From NCBI GenBank assembly GCA_023647555.1, contig JALRLY010000248.1, positions 1 to 43,883 of the forward strand: a stretch of 43,883 nt of DNA, read 5' to 3'. Of the stretch, positions 16,411-25,650 are shown one piece after another (position 1 is the first letter of the stretch; the number at the start of each line of letters is the position of its first letter). Source of the stretch: Pancytospora philotis (Eukaryota; Microsporidia). The position numbers were made by a program, and so were the translations under genes. The notes under the pieces were generated by a model. It was not told where the DNA came from, ran no database searches, and saw only the letters and a program-made list of their open reading frames with translations.

Positions 16411-17634
16411 CTATTCACACCTGATCCTGCGCCCCCTGCGCGCACTCACCTGAGCTGCGCGCCGTCTCCCGCCGCGGGGATTTCGCCCGAGGCCCCTAAT
16501 AGCGCTGGTGCCAGTGCGCTTCGCAGCACTCGAGACTGGTTGTAGGCTCGCGCGTTTTAAGGCGCACACATCAAAAAAATCGCCGTACTTCTGCGCAACG
16601 TGTATTATACGGTCGCAATGCCAAAAGGTATTCTCGCAGATCGTATGCACGTGGTCGGCAATTAAGAAGCTGTATAGCTTAGGGCTGATGTCCTTGAGAT
16701 CCAAGTGCTTGAAGATGTGCTTGTCATCGTATCGCTGGACCATGCTTTCCAGCTCGCGCTCTGGGTTGCAGCTAAGGCCGTGCAGGCCCTCATGCAGCGC
16801 AATCCAGCTCTGGAACCGAGAGTGAAAGGACTTGAGATGCGTGACCAGCTCATCCTTCTCAATCAGCCCTCCTGTGTTGGGGACGGCGCCGCCTATCCCT
16901 CCGATCAAGCCGACGATACCATTGATATTGGTTTTGAAGCTCTTCTCAGCAAGCTTCAGATGCTCAAGCTCTTCTGCGCAAGAATCATCGGACGTGGATG
17001 CCGTATCAGAATTAGATGCCGTATCGGAAGCAGCTGTATTAGTATTAGTGGTATCTTTAGGAGTAAACTGCAGATATTTTGCAAACCATGCATGCCACGT
17101 ACTGAATGTGTATGCGCCATTCTCTTCGAGCGCCGTCCAGAGCTCTGCCGATGCCTGCACGATTTTCTTTAGATCTTCGTAGAATTCTTGCTTGGCTTTC
17201 TCATAAGAACGAGAATCTTTCGAGTCCGCCGTAGCAGGATTGTCGGTGCCAGGCATGTCCTGTTTGGTCTCCTCACAGGAGTTTACAGGGTGAGCCGTAG
17301 CAGGATTGCCCTTGACAGGAAGACAGTACTTCATTTTTACGCGATCCGTCAGCTCAGACTCGTACCACGTGCCCAGAGTGAGGTAGAATGTCAGGGCCGA
17401 CCAGGTAAACTCCTCCATCGCATCAGACAGCGCATCTATCGCCTGCTGAATTCCTCCGCCAGGCGCCCGGCTCAGCGCACCTGGGCGCTTGCTGCTAGGC
17501 GACAGAGCGCTACGCTGCACCGAGGCTATAAGGGAGTCTGGATATTCGTCTTGCTGGGCCGTTGTGTCTTCAGACGACACTAGAAAGGTGCGGACCGCGT
17601 TTAATAGCAGCAACGGAACGAAAAAAAATTGCAT
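16411..17634 (-). CDS. Secreted protein D with Arg-rich C-terminus, unknown function
   Basis: The 407-residue protein starts MQFFFVPLLLLNAVRTFLVS, a clear signal peptide. The ATG abuts a GAAAAAATTTGCC element with no gap, an unusually tight spacing. The first 60 residues after cleavage are polar. Two short repeats, GNPATAHPVNS and DNPATADSKDS, lie near residues 109-140. A Thr/Ser/Asp/Asn-rich low-complexity run (SDTAS units) is near 200-216. The C-terminal 45 residues are very basic (KRTG, GGRRRAAQVSARRGRRIRC) and resemble a nuclear or RNA-binding tail. I recognise no family. The neighbouring gene E is also secreted and co-oriented but shows no clear similarity. Confidence 0.78.
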   Translation of the reverse strand: MQFFFVPLLLLNAVRTFLVSSEDTTAQQDEYPDSLIASVQRSALSPSSKRPGALSRAPGGGIQQAIDALSDAMEEFTWSALTFYLTLGTWYESELTDRVKMKYCLPVKGNPATAHPVNSCEETKQDMPGTDNPATADSKDSRSYEKAKQEFYEDLKKIVQASAELWTALEENGAYTFSTWHAWFAKYLQFTPKDTTNTNTAASDTASNSDTASTSDDSCAEELEHLKLAEKSFKTNINGIVGLIGGIGGAVPNTGGLIEKDELVTHLKSFHSRFQSWIALHEGLHGLSCNPERELESMVQRYDDKHIFKHLDLKDISPKLYSFLIADHVHTICENTFWHCDRIIHVAQKYGDFFDVCALKRASLQPVSSAAKRTGTSAIRGLGRNPRGGRRRAAQVSARRGRRIRCE

Positions 17635-17757
17635 GGCAAATTTTTTCTTCCGCTTTTTCTTCTAGAACGCGCACTGCTGGAAAAAGACGGGCGCATCTGC
17701 GAGCCTGGCGGCGCAGCAGACTCAGGCGCTGGACCAGCAAAATCCTCACGCAAGAAT

Positions 17758-19059
17758 TTATTCGCTGTGCGTCTCGGTGCTGGCCCGCGGCGCTTCTAGA
17801 ATAGCCTCTCTGCGCCCTTGCAGCTTGACGATTTTCGAGCTTGATTTATTGGTCATCCTGTGCAGCCGCTGGATCCTGCGCTCAATTGTTTTATATTTAT
17901 CTCTGAAGTACTTGGAAACGCATATGTCCACGTACTCCCTGATGTACCGCTCTTCTGTCATGGTTGCTTCTCTGATATCCTGCACCTTTTTTCTATTGTT
18001 GTTGGGATCGGAGCTGTCCTCAGGGACGGTATCGTAAATTAGATACTTCTTATTACAGCACTCCTGCGCGCCGTACGCCTCACAGTAAATATCGTCGATC
18101 CTGTGCGCGGCTTCGCGGCCCATCCTGCGTATGTGCTCGTCTATGCCCGTGCACAGGTCCAAGTGTATGGCGATAAGGTCCTGCACGCGCTGCAAGTAGT
18201 TCACGATTATCACAGCCGCTGGAATATCAGCCACGTCGGTGCGCGACAGCTCTATGTTGTCTTTGCTGAACACTTCCACAAAATAGCCGAGGTTGGCCCT
18301 GATGATTCTCCTCGCCATTTTGACGAACGCAGAAAACTGCGCCCAGTTGAGGTGCGCATCGTCCCGGCACTCCAGGCGCTCGAACGGAACGAAGTCGTAG
18401 ATGATCCCGTGCTCGATGAGCTCCCTGCAGAAGTGCTCGAAGCGCCTGCAGAACTGCTTCAGCGCGCTGGAGATGCATGCGCGGCTCTCTTCGATGTAGT
18501 CCTCCGTGGACGCAACGACCGCCGGCATATTGTATATGCCATCACCGCGGGCGTAGTGCCCGTAGTTCATTTCTATTAGCGACGCCAGGGTCCGGCAGAA
18601 ACACCACCTGTACCGCGACATCAGCCTGCGACTGGCCATTCTCGCCTGCCTGATGAACTGGCGCGCAGAACTGTCGAATTCCGCAAAGGCCTCGACAAGC
18701 CCGGGCGCGACGACAGCGGACGCGGAGATCGTATGCTCACGCAGACTGAAGCGGACCTTTTTATCGGAGCGCTTGGCGGGCGCGGGCTCACAAGTCGCTA
18801 CGCGGACCTCCGAAGCACAGCTGTTCGCGTGCGCAGAGCTGTGGGGCTCCATTTTACTTTCCATAGCATGGGGCTTAATATGATCTGCAGGGCCTGACTC
18901 AATACAGGTCCTTGCGCCTGGGAACCTGCGCAGCCCACTATTGAAACCGGCCGCGCCTGTAAATCCGCATCTTTCAAACCGGCCGGCCGTGTGCTCATGC
19001 TCTGGCGGGCGCGCAATAGCAGCACCAGCAAGCAGTAACGGTATGCCGAAAATTTGCAT
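17758..19059 (-). CDS. Secreted protein E with a KVRFS (RVxF-type) motif, unknown function
   Basis: The ATG at 19059 opens MQIFGIPLLLAGAAIARP, a signal peptide, 3 to 14 bases after a GCAAAATTTACC element; the longer upstream frame is rejected. The 433-residue protein has a disordered N-terminal 95 residues, then KRSDKKVRFSLREH with KVRFS at 101-105, matching the protein phosphatase 1 docking consensus. The remainder (about 110-433) is helical, Cys-containing and basic, with no recognised domain, ending in a disordered acidic tail. RVxF motifs are short and arise by chance, so PP1 binding is only a hypothesis. The stop TAA is inside AATAAA. It lies head-to-tail with gene D, with about 120 bases between them. 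Confidence 0.78.
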   Translation of the reverse strand: MQIFGIPLLLAGAAIARPPEHEHTAGRFERCGFTGAAGFNSGLRRFPGARTCIESGPADHIKPHAMESKMEPHSSAHANSCASEVRVATCEPAPAKRSDKKVRFSLREHTISASAVVAPGLVEAFAEFDSSARQFIRQARMASRRLMSRYRWCFCRTLASLIEMNYGHYARGDGIYNMPAVVASTEDYIEESRACISSALKQFCRRFEHFCRELIEHGIIYDFVPFERLECRDDAHLNWAQFSAFVKMARRIIRANLGYFVEVFSKDNIELSRTDVADIPAAVIIVNYLQRVQDLIAIHLDLCTGIDEHIRRMGREAAHRIDDIYCEAYGAQECCNKKYLIYDTVPEDSSDPNNNRKKVQDIREATMTEERYIREYVDICVSKYFRDKYKTIERRIQRLHRMTNKSSSKIVKLQGRREAILEAPRASTETHSE

Positions 19060-19898
19060 GGGTAAATTTTGCACCTTTTTTGTATCGCTCTTTTTATACC
19101 ACACGTGCACTTACCTGTTGCTTCTTGCTTAATGGCTTTTGTGCTACTAACAATCAGCCTATTACGTGAATCGCAATTTAATATGGCGTCTCATCGGAGC
19201 TGTCAGTAAAAAATTGCGCCTGACGTGTTGCCATTGTCCTCTTAATACGCACTATGGTGTTGCAAAATTTTATCGCTTGTGCTTCTGCTTTCACTCACTT
19301 GGATGAATCTATACACACAGACGTGACCTGGCGGTATCTTGTCTATAAAAGCCGCATTTTCGACAATATGCTGCGATGAACTAGCAAGCCGGTATGAATG
19401 CGCTGTGCGCTGTAGAACCTGTTGCTTCACCGGGATGCCGATCGCATAGTTGAATAATACACGTTTGTGAACTTCGCAGCTTCATTAATAGATGCAGGCA
19501 CAAATGATTTGCGGATTCTAGATGCAGTGCTTGGTTCTAGACCAAATGATGGTGAGCATCATAGGAAATATGGCTGCAGTAAAATATTTTGGGCCTTATC
19601 GCCTAAATGCACTGTCGCGCCAGCTTAGCTGCTATTAGCTTATGGAACACTGCGCGCAATCCTCATAGAAACGAGTAGTGAGTGAAAATTCTACAACCGT
19701 TTGACAGATTCAGTGTCTAAGTAGTTTTGCTTTCAAAGCCACGAGGTCGACTGCTTTAATAATAGTAGTAAAAATGCCCTTTACCAACAGCCCTGCATCT
19801 TCAAAATGCTCTAAAATACATGCAGCTACACAAACCCGTTCACCACCCGCTTGCGCCTGCCACGCCCAACCTCTAAAATTTTTCCGGACGCACCGCCC
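19060..19898. promoter_or_regulatory. Long divergent spacer between gene E and the DDX60-like helicase
   Basis: This 839-base spacer separates divergent genes. AAATTT elements mark both ends: GCAAAATTTACC (minus, 19062-19073) for gene E and TAAAATTTTTCC (19874-19885) 14 bases before the helicase ATG. An isolated GCAAAATTTTATCGC lies at about 19262-19276 with no ORF behind it. The middle has stops in all frames and no tRNA-like fold that I can find. Confidence 0.5.
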
Positions 19899-22800
19899 AT
19901 GCACAGTGGTGTCGCGAACTCCGATAGGAAGATCCGCGAGTACACCAACATTACGGCTACGTTTACCGGCATAGGCTACGTTGTGATCGACGTGAACGGG
20001 CTGGTGCTGAGCGTGGAGAAGCTGTACCGGGTCCTGCTGCGCGAGCTGCCTCTCCAGACCGTGCTCGGGCACTTCCGGTACGTGGTGCAGAACCTGGCGG
20101 TTTCTCTGCTGAGCGACGTGCGCTTGTACTGCGAGCCGAGCAGCGATCCGTGGACGGACTATCTTGTGCGGGCGCTCGATGACGGGAGCTTCATCAGCTT
20201 CAGCGACCTGGACCGGGCCGTGCGCGAGGACCGCATTGCGCTGCTGCTCAGCTACGACCGCCGCGAGGAGCTCGTTGCGTACGCGCACTCGGTGGGGCTG
20301 TACGTCGGTATGCTCGATACGCTAGCCTTTGAGGTGCCCTACGCCTACTGCCATGTGCTTGGCCCCTCCGAGGTGCTCAGCGCCACGGCCAGGTACGAGT
20401 GTCTCAGCGCCGAGCAGCCATCCTTCACCCGTGTGGATGTGGGGGAGTTCCTGGGCAGAGAGGGTTTTACCGTTGAGTCCATGGCGGAAGCTGTTCTTGA
20501 TGCTGACGAGTGGGAGTTCGAAACGCCCGCCAACGAGGTCGAGCGTGACTTTGTCTGCTCTCTGATTGCGTACCGCCACAGCACGGTGCGCCCGAATGGC
20601 GTGGTGTATTTTGACAGCCGCATTTACTACGGCGCTCGCAAGGCAGCGCAGAGCGCAGCGCCCGCCGATCGCTCCATCCTCGAGTCGGCCCCCGACCGCC
20701 CCTGGAGCGGAAAGGACCTCGATACGATCATGCCGCCGATTCCTGCCCGGCCGAACCTCAAGCACCTCGCGAATATCCGCAAGTCGGCGCTCAGCATGTA
20801 CGACCAGGTGTTCCACTACTCCACGATACCCGAGAACCGCGGCGATGCCAAGCCCGCGCAGAAGGTGTCTGCGAAGATGCAGAAGATCATGGACGAGAAC
20901 GCTGCGCGGATCCGCGCCGAGAAGGAGAAGTCTGCCAACTCGTGGCTGCGCGGCTTCTACACGAACTACTCCAAGCTGAACACGCTGGCTGCCAAGAAGA
21001 GCTACATCGAATCGATCAGCATCCAGAATTCCTACATCACGAACCGGCTGAGTCTGCTCAAGGTGGAGCTGTACATGGATCTGTGGAAGCTCGAGCAGCT
21101 CAACAAGACCGTTGATGAGCGGGTGCTAGTGCCTTTGTATCTTTCGTGCCTCTCCTTCATCACCAGCAACTGCGCGCTGCGCTGCGCGGCCAGCGAGTCG
21201 GGCAAGAAGAAAAAGAACGCCAAGGCGCAGCTCGAGCTCGACAGCAGCGTTGATGCGGCCGAGCTCGAGTTCGTGATGACCAAGCTGGTGGAGGCCGGCT
21301 TTGAGGCCACCGCCCGCGAGCTGATCGAGAAGTACGAGATGCCGCCCTTTGAGCTGCCGTACAAGACCAAGGCCACCGCAGCGCCCAACGATGTGGATCT
21401 TTACTTCCAGCTCAAATACGCCGGTGACCATCTCAAGCGTACGCTCGGCACGCGGAAAGACACGCGTGTTCCCTTCGATCCCGACCGCTGGCAGGCCGAG
21501 CTGCTCGATGCTGTCGATGCCAACAAGTCTGCCATTGTGTCTGCGCCCACCTCCTGTGGAAAGACGTTCATCTGCTTCTACGCCATAGAAAAGATCCTGC
21601 GCTCCTCCGATACGGACATGGTTGTGTTCTGTCTGCCCACCAAGGCGCTGGCCAATCAGGTCTCTGCTGATATTTATGCGCGCTTCTCTCCCAAGACCTG
21701 CCGGATGGCTCTGCAGGGCACGCTCATGGCCGATCGCTGTCTCGAGCCGTTCAACTGCCAGGTGCTGATTACCATTCCGTGCATGCTTGAGTCGTGGCTG
21801 GCGAGCCGTAACTGCGATAACATCAAGTATATCATTATGGATGAGGTGCATAAGATCAACGATGAGTCCATCGGTCTTTCCATTGAGCGCATTATCCATA
21901 TGGCTGCCTGTCCTATGCTGCTGCTTTCAGCCACTATTGGAAATCTTGATGGATTTTACGACTGGTTCAATGGCATTGAGAAGGAGAAGGGCCGGGAGTG
22001 CGCGCTTGTTACGCACAGGGAGCGTTACTGTGAGCTCAAGCCGTACGTGTTCCAGGGCAAGGAAGGCGATAGCAATGCTGATCTAACCAGCGCTTTCAGC
22101 ACCCTTGCTGTTTCTGATAGCATTGCAGTATCTGAAGAGGCCCCTCACGCGGTGTCTCCTGATTCGTCTCCCGATGCGCCCAAGCTGCTTCCGCTCAATT
22201 GCATGTTTGCCTATTCCTTCTCGCACCTCAAAGAGTTTGGCTTTGGTAATGATATCAACTTCTTGCCTGAGGAGCTGCTCAATCTCTACTACTATATTTA
22301 TATTGTTCTGAGCGATGAGCATAAAAAGCTTATCAAAAAGCTGGCACCTAAGAAGTTCTTTAAGAGCAATATCATTACCAAGGCGGACACCAGAGAGTAC
22401 CAGCATCATCTCCTAGCGATTTTTGAGCAGTGGGTGCAGCAGGGCATTCTCTCTGAGACGCAGGTGAAGGAGGTCTACAATATGCTGGTGGGCAATACGA
22501 TGGATGCCTTTCCGCTCGTATCTACCGAGCAGTACCTGGTTAATAACATGCTCGATCTACTAAACTCTCTGAAGAGCAGCGACATGCTGCCTGTGATCGT
22601 ATTTAATATGGACAGGGAGCTTGTGACCAGACTGGCCAAGGCGGTCTACCAGGAGCTGGAGAGTCTTGACCAGCGGAAGAAGAAGGACAAGCTGCTGGAA
22701 AAGATGAAGAAGGAGAGCAAGCGGACGAGAGATGCGGAGAAGACCAGGGACTCGTGGATAGAAGAATCGATCATGTCCGAGCAGTCGCTGGAGCCCGAGG

Positions 22801-23993
22801 CGCGTGACATAAAATACACGTTCCTCGACCAGACCACGAAGCTTAGCGATGCGGAGGTGCGCGAGGAGCTCAGCGAGGTGCGCAACACGCCCAAGTTCAT
22901 TACGGACATGGCGTACAGAGGCATTGGCATACACCACGCTGGCATGGGCCGCAAGTACCGGTCGGCGATAGAGATCCTTTTTAGAAAGAAGCATGTGCGT
23001 GTGCTTTTTGCCACCGAGACTCTTGCGCTCGGTATTAACATGCCGTGCCGTACCGTTGTATTTGCTGGAGACTCTCTTGCGCTCGATCCGATGAATTACA
23101 AGCAGATGGCCGGGCGTGCGGGCAGGAGAGGCTACGACACGCTGGGAAACATCGTATTCATGGGCATTCCGCGCAGCCGTGTGCAGAATCTGATGGTGAG
23201 CATGCTGCCGCAGGTGCAGGGGTCCTACACGTACTCCAACACCTCCCTTGTCTCCTTTGGCATCGAGTCTTCTTTGGTGCGCCATCCGCTGCTCGGCACG
23301 AGCTTCGGCTCCGGTCTGGAGTCTCTGGCCCAGAAGGACGCGGCCTACGTCTTCAAGGCCCTGGGCTCGGAGGAGGCGCGCGGGGCTCTCGTCAAAGAGC
23401 AGAAGGCCGTCTACCCGTTCATCTACCCGTCGAACTATCTGTGGGACTTCTTCATTCCGAACCGCAACGGTGACCCGGCCGTCTTCATCTTCGGGCTGAT
23501 GCTCGACCGCGGCGTTGTGCCGTGGGACCAGAGCGGATTTATGCGCACGGTCGCCCATCTCTTCGAGACGCGGCCGGCGGTTCCCGACTGCGTTCTGGAG
23601 CCGCTCCAGCAGCAGCAGGACGAATTCCTCAGACACATCAACGCAGTGTACGCCGAGGACATCAGGAAGTTCTACTCGCCGCAGCTGCGCACGCTCAGCA
23701 ACCAGCGCAGAGAGGCGCCGCTCCACTACGTCAGATCATTCCTCTTCTACCGCACAGAGCAGAAGAACTCGTACGTCTGCGACTTCTTCCAGCACGGGTC
23801 GTCCACGCGCATCGCCGTGCGCAACCACATCCCGGGCGGGCAGCTCTGGCAGTCGCTCTACAACATCGACTGCATGCTGAGCAGCCTCATGAAGCTGCTC
23901 GAGTCGGTCTACGGCGAGACGGACGACAGGCTGCGCAAGCTCAGGCTGATCTACGCCAACTTCCACAGCAAGTTCGAGGGAATATTTGCTTGA
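19899..23993 (+). CDS. DDX60-like Ski2-type DExH helicase
   Basis: The 1364-residue protein has a Ski2-like helicase core. Motif I is APTSCGKT (GKT at 554-556), motif II is DEVH (648-651), motif III is LLLSATIGN, motif V is ATETLALGINMPCRTVVF, and motif VI is QMAGRAGRRG from Q1069. The LITIPCMLESWL and GIGIHHAG segments, and the FxxxIP stretch after motif VI, resemble DDX60 more than Mtr4 or Ski2. Like DDX60, it has a long N-terminal region (about 500 residues) and a helical C-terminus. Human DDX60 is about 1700 residues. The frame upstream begins with TTG, so I use the ATG at 19899 after an AAAATTTTT element. Vertebrate DDX60 acts in antiviral RNA responses. The role here is unknown and could be RNA surveillance. 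The stop TGA is fused to an AATAAA. Confidence 0.86.
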   Translation: MHSGVANSDRKIREYTNITATFTGIGYVVIDVNGLVLSVEKLYRVLLRELPLQTVLGHFRYVVQNLAVSLLSDVRLYCEPSSDPWTDYLVRALDDGSFISFSDLDRAVREDRIALLLSYDRREELVAYAHSVGLYVGMLDTLAFEVPYAYCHVLGPSEVLSATARYECLSAEQPSFTRVDVGEFLGREGFTVESMAEAVLDADEWEFETPANEVERDFVCSLIAYRHSTVRPNGVVYFDSRIYYGARKAAQSAAPADRSILESAPDRPWSGKDLDTIMPPIPARPNLKHLANIRKSALSMYDQVFHYSTIPENRGDAKPAQKVSAKMQKIMDENAARIRAEKEKSANSWLRGFYTNYSKLNTLAAKKSYIESISIQNSYITNRLSLLKVELYMDLWKLEQLNKTVDERVLVPLYLSCLSFITSNCALRCAASESGKKKKNAKAQLELDSSVDAAELEFVMTKLVEAGFEATARELIEKYEMPPFELPYKTKATAAPNDVDLYFQLKYAGDHLKRTLGTRKDTRVPFDPDRWQAELLDAVDANKSAIVSAPTSCGKTFICFYAIEKILRSSDTDMVVFCLPTKALANQVSADIYARFSPKTCRMALQGTLMADRCLEPFNCQVLITIPCMLESWLASRNCDNIKYIIMDEVHKINDESIGLSIERIIHMAACPMLLLSATIGNLDGFYDWFNGIEKEKGRECALVTHRERYCELKPYVFQGKEGDSNADLTSAFSTLAVSDSIAVSEEAPHAVSPDSSPDAPKLLPLNCMFAYSFSHLKEFGFGNDINFLPEELLNLYYYIYIVLSDEHKKLIKKLAPKKFFKSNIITKADTREYQHHLLAIFEQWVQQGILSETQVKEVYNMLVGNTMDAFPLVSTEQYLVNNMLDLLNSLKSSDMLPVIVFNMDRELVTRLAKAVYQELESLDQRKKKDKLLEKMKKESKRTRDAEKTRDSWIEESIMSEQSLEPEARDIKYTFLDQTTKLSDAEVREELSEVRNTPKFITDMAYRGIGIHHAGMGRKYRSAIEILFRKKHVRVLFATETLALGINMPCRTVVFAGDSLALDPMNYKQMAGRAGRRGYDTLGNIVFMGIPRSRVQNLMVSMLPQVQGSYTYSNTSLVSFGIESSLVRHPLLGTSFGSGLESLAQKDAAYVFKALGSEEARGALVKEQKAVYPFIYPSNYLWDFFIPNRNGDPAVFIFGLMLDRGVVPWDQSGFMRTVAHLFETRPAVPDCVLEPLQQQQDEFLRHINAVYAEDIRKFYSPQLRTLSNQRREAPLHYVRSFLFYRTEQKNSYVCDFFQHGSSTRIAVRNHIPGGQLWQSLYNIDCMLSSLMKLLESVYGETDDRLRKLRLIYANFHSKFEGIFA

Positions 23994-24055
23994 ATAAATG
24001 CACTAGCTTAATTTTTTGTAGGCATGGGTGCGGGTGGGTGCTTGTGGTGTGATTA

Positions 24056-24111
24056 ATTACCTTATGCTACGAGGTATAGCATATATTACCTTATTCCACC
24101 AGGTATAGTAT
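24056..24111. repeat. 27-bp imperfect direct repeat, period 29
   Basis: Two copies (24056-24082 and 24085-24111) share ATTACCTTAT and AGGTATAG blocks, with a variable middle. They lie in the AT-rich spacer after the helicase and 119-174 bases before the first family A gene. Confidence 0.65.
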
Positions 24112-24189
24112 AATCGAATGCTACGAGACAATCATTTCTTAGTAATCAGCCATGCACATCTCAACGCAAGAGATTTCGCTACCTTCACT

Positions 24190-24212
24190 GAAATTTTCGC
24201 GTAAAATTTTAC
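24190..24212 (+). promoter_or_regulatory. Doubled AAATTT element of family A member 1
   Basis: GAAATTTTCGC and TAAAATTTTACC stand in tandem 18 to 40 bases before the ATG at 24230. An upstream in-frame ATG at 24152 lies before them and is judged not to be the start. Confidence 0.55.
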
Positions 24213-24229
24213 CTGCCGCAACGCGCCCC

Positions 24230-25294
24230 ATGCACCCCGTTATATTTTGTTATGGACTATTGCAGCTCGCAGGATGCGCCGTACCTAATCCAATAGATGC
24301 GAATAGGAAACGCAGACGCAATATAGATATTGCGATAGATATCCCGAAGCGTATATGCACTGTGACTACCATGGTCAGCGATGGTGTGCTTTTTGATTCC
24401 ATGCAGCGGTGCATAGACATCCTCGATATTCTGGCCAAGTCCTGCACCGCAGTCAAGGCCCGGGCTGACAAGTTCATAAAGAACTATACGGAAATCTGCT
24501 ACGGACGCTTCAACGTGTTTTTGAGTGGGACACACGATCCCGATGCCGGCCCGCACAACACGAAAATGGACCCGGTGGGCGCGGCGATCTATGCCTGCCA
24601 TGCCGATGACCGCAAGGCTTGGGACGAGCCGTATTCCAACCAGGAAATACGCAGGGGCATAGCTGAGGAGCTCGACAACATAATCACCGCTTTGAAGCGC
24701 TTCAAGCACCACACGGATTTCTTTGCGTTGCCGCACCCGCGCATGCTCGAGAATATCAACAAAACAGGGTGGCTGTTCGACATGTGCGATGGCGATAGGC
24801 AAAGCAGGAGCTCCCCCGGCATGAAAGCAGCCAGGAATACTATCGTACAGATATACCGGAAGTACTTTAAAGCAATGAATGCGATAGCGGACGGTGTAGC
24901 GCTGGACCCGGTGTGGGCCGATGAACCGACCTACACGGCGCTCACGGGTCTCGACTGGACCAGTAAAACCGGCCTATACAATACGGTACACGATCTGGTG
25001 GTTATTTTCTGGGCATACAACGATTTAATCTATGAACTGTACGACGACCGGGACTTGATCAAAGAAGGTTATATGGAATGCTGCGAGATGGAGAAAAACT
25101 ATTATAAAATGCTGCCGAATGAATTTTCCAGGTTAGAGAATGTTAACCGGGTAGTCCAGGGCTATTTTAAGAAGCAGGAGGATGCTGTTGCAGAGTTCGT
25201 CAGGACTATGCAGCTGCGTAGCGCCGAGATACTTACGAATATAGAGAGAATGAAGAAGGCCAGCAAAATCAGAGCTGCGAATAGTTCGAAATAA
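24230..25294 (+). CDS. Secreted family A protein, member 1
   Basis: The 354-residue protein begins MHPVIFCYGLLQLAGCAVP, a signal peptide sharing Q12, L13 and C16 with the other members. Right after it comes RKRRR (26-30) and PKR (39-41), a bipartite nuclear-localisation-like cluster. The mature part is helical. A family core is visible: RFNVFLSGTHDPDAG, then KAWDEPYSNQEIRRGI at about residue 130, and a late YFKKQEDAVAEFV segment. I recognise no known domain. Members A2, A4, A5 and a relic (A3) lie within 9 kb. The likely path is export from the parasite, but nuclear targeting in the host is inference. The stop TAA is inside AATAAA. Codon use is less GC-biased than in the housekeeping genes. 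Confidence 0.8.
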   Translation: MHPVIFCYGLLQLAGCAVPNPIDANRKRRRNIDIAIDIPKRICTVTTMVSDGVLFDSMQRCIDILDILAKSCTAVKARADKFIKNYTEICYGRFNVFLSGTHDPDAGPHNTKMDPVGAAIYACHADDRKAWDEPYSNQEIRRGIAEELDNIITALKRFKHHTDFFALPHPRMLENINKTGWLFDMCDGDRQSRSSPGMKAARNTIVQIYRKYFKAMNAIADGVALDPVWADEPTYTALTGLDWTSKTGLYNTVHDLVVIFWAYNDLIYELYDDRDLIKEGYMECCEMEKNYYKMLPNEFSRLENVNRVVQGYFKKQEDAVAEFVRTMQLRSAEILTNIERMKKASKIRAANSSK

Positions 25295-25638
25295 ATAAGC
25301 CTTCAGCATATGACATTCATAACTGTTTATTAGATACAAGTCGCCGCAGGTATTACGCTGGCTCAAAAGGCCCAGTTTACTAGTTAATTTTATGAACAGC
25401 AAATGCCTTGTTCCCTTTGTGTCTATCCTACAGTAATCAGCTGGCAGTTAAAAGCAGATTTATTCCAATTCAGCTGACGTCGAATGAAGAGGCCGTTCTA
25501 TTCTCTGGAATTAGTAAGCCTCAAGCAATTATGTCTATTCCCGGAAATATTCTGACAGGCCAGCTGTATCACATGTAGAATGAGGAGGACACACCGCACC
25601 ACGGTATAAAACTTCGTGCAATAAAATTTTTCTGCTGC
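25295..25638. other. AT-rich spacer between family A members 1 and 2
   Basis: No gene is visible in these 344 bases. A TAAAATTTTTC element at about 25622-25632 precedes the start of member 2. Confidence 0.5.
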
Positions 25639-25650
25639 ATGGCGAGCCCA

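Noticed and set aside
22560..23726. 388-residue minus-strand frame across the helicase
   Set aside because: Antisense shadow of the GC-rich helicase coding sequence.
24152..24229. Upstream ATG for family A member 1
   Set aside because: The AAATTT elements follow it, and the signal peptide with the family pattern starts at 24230.
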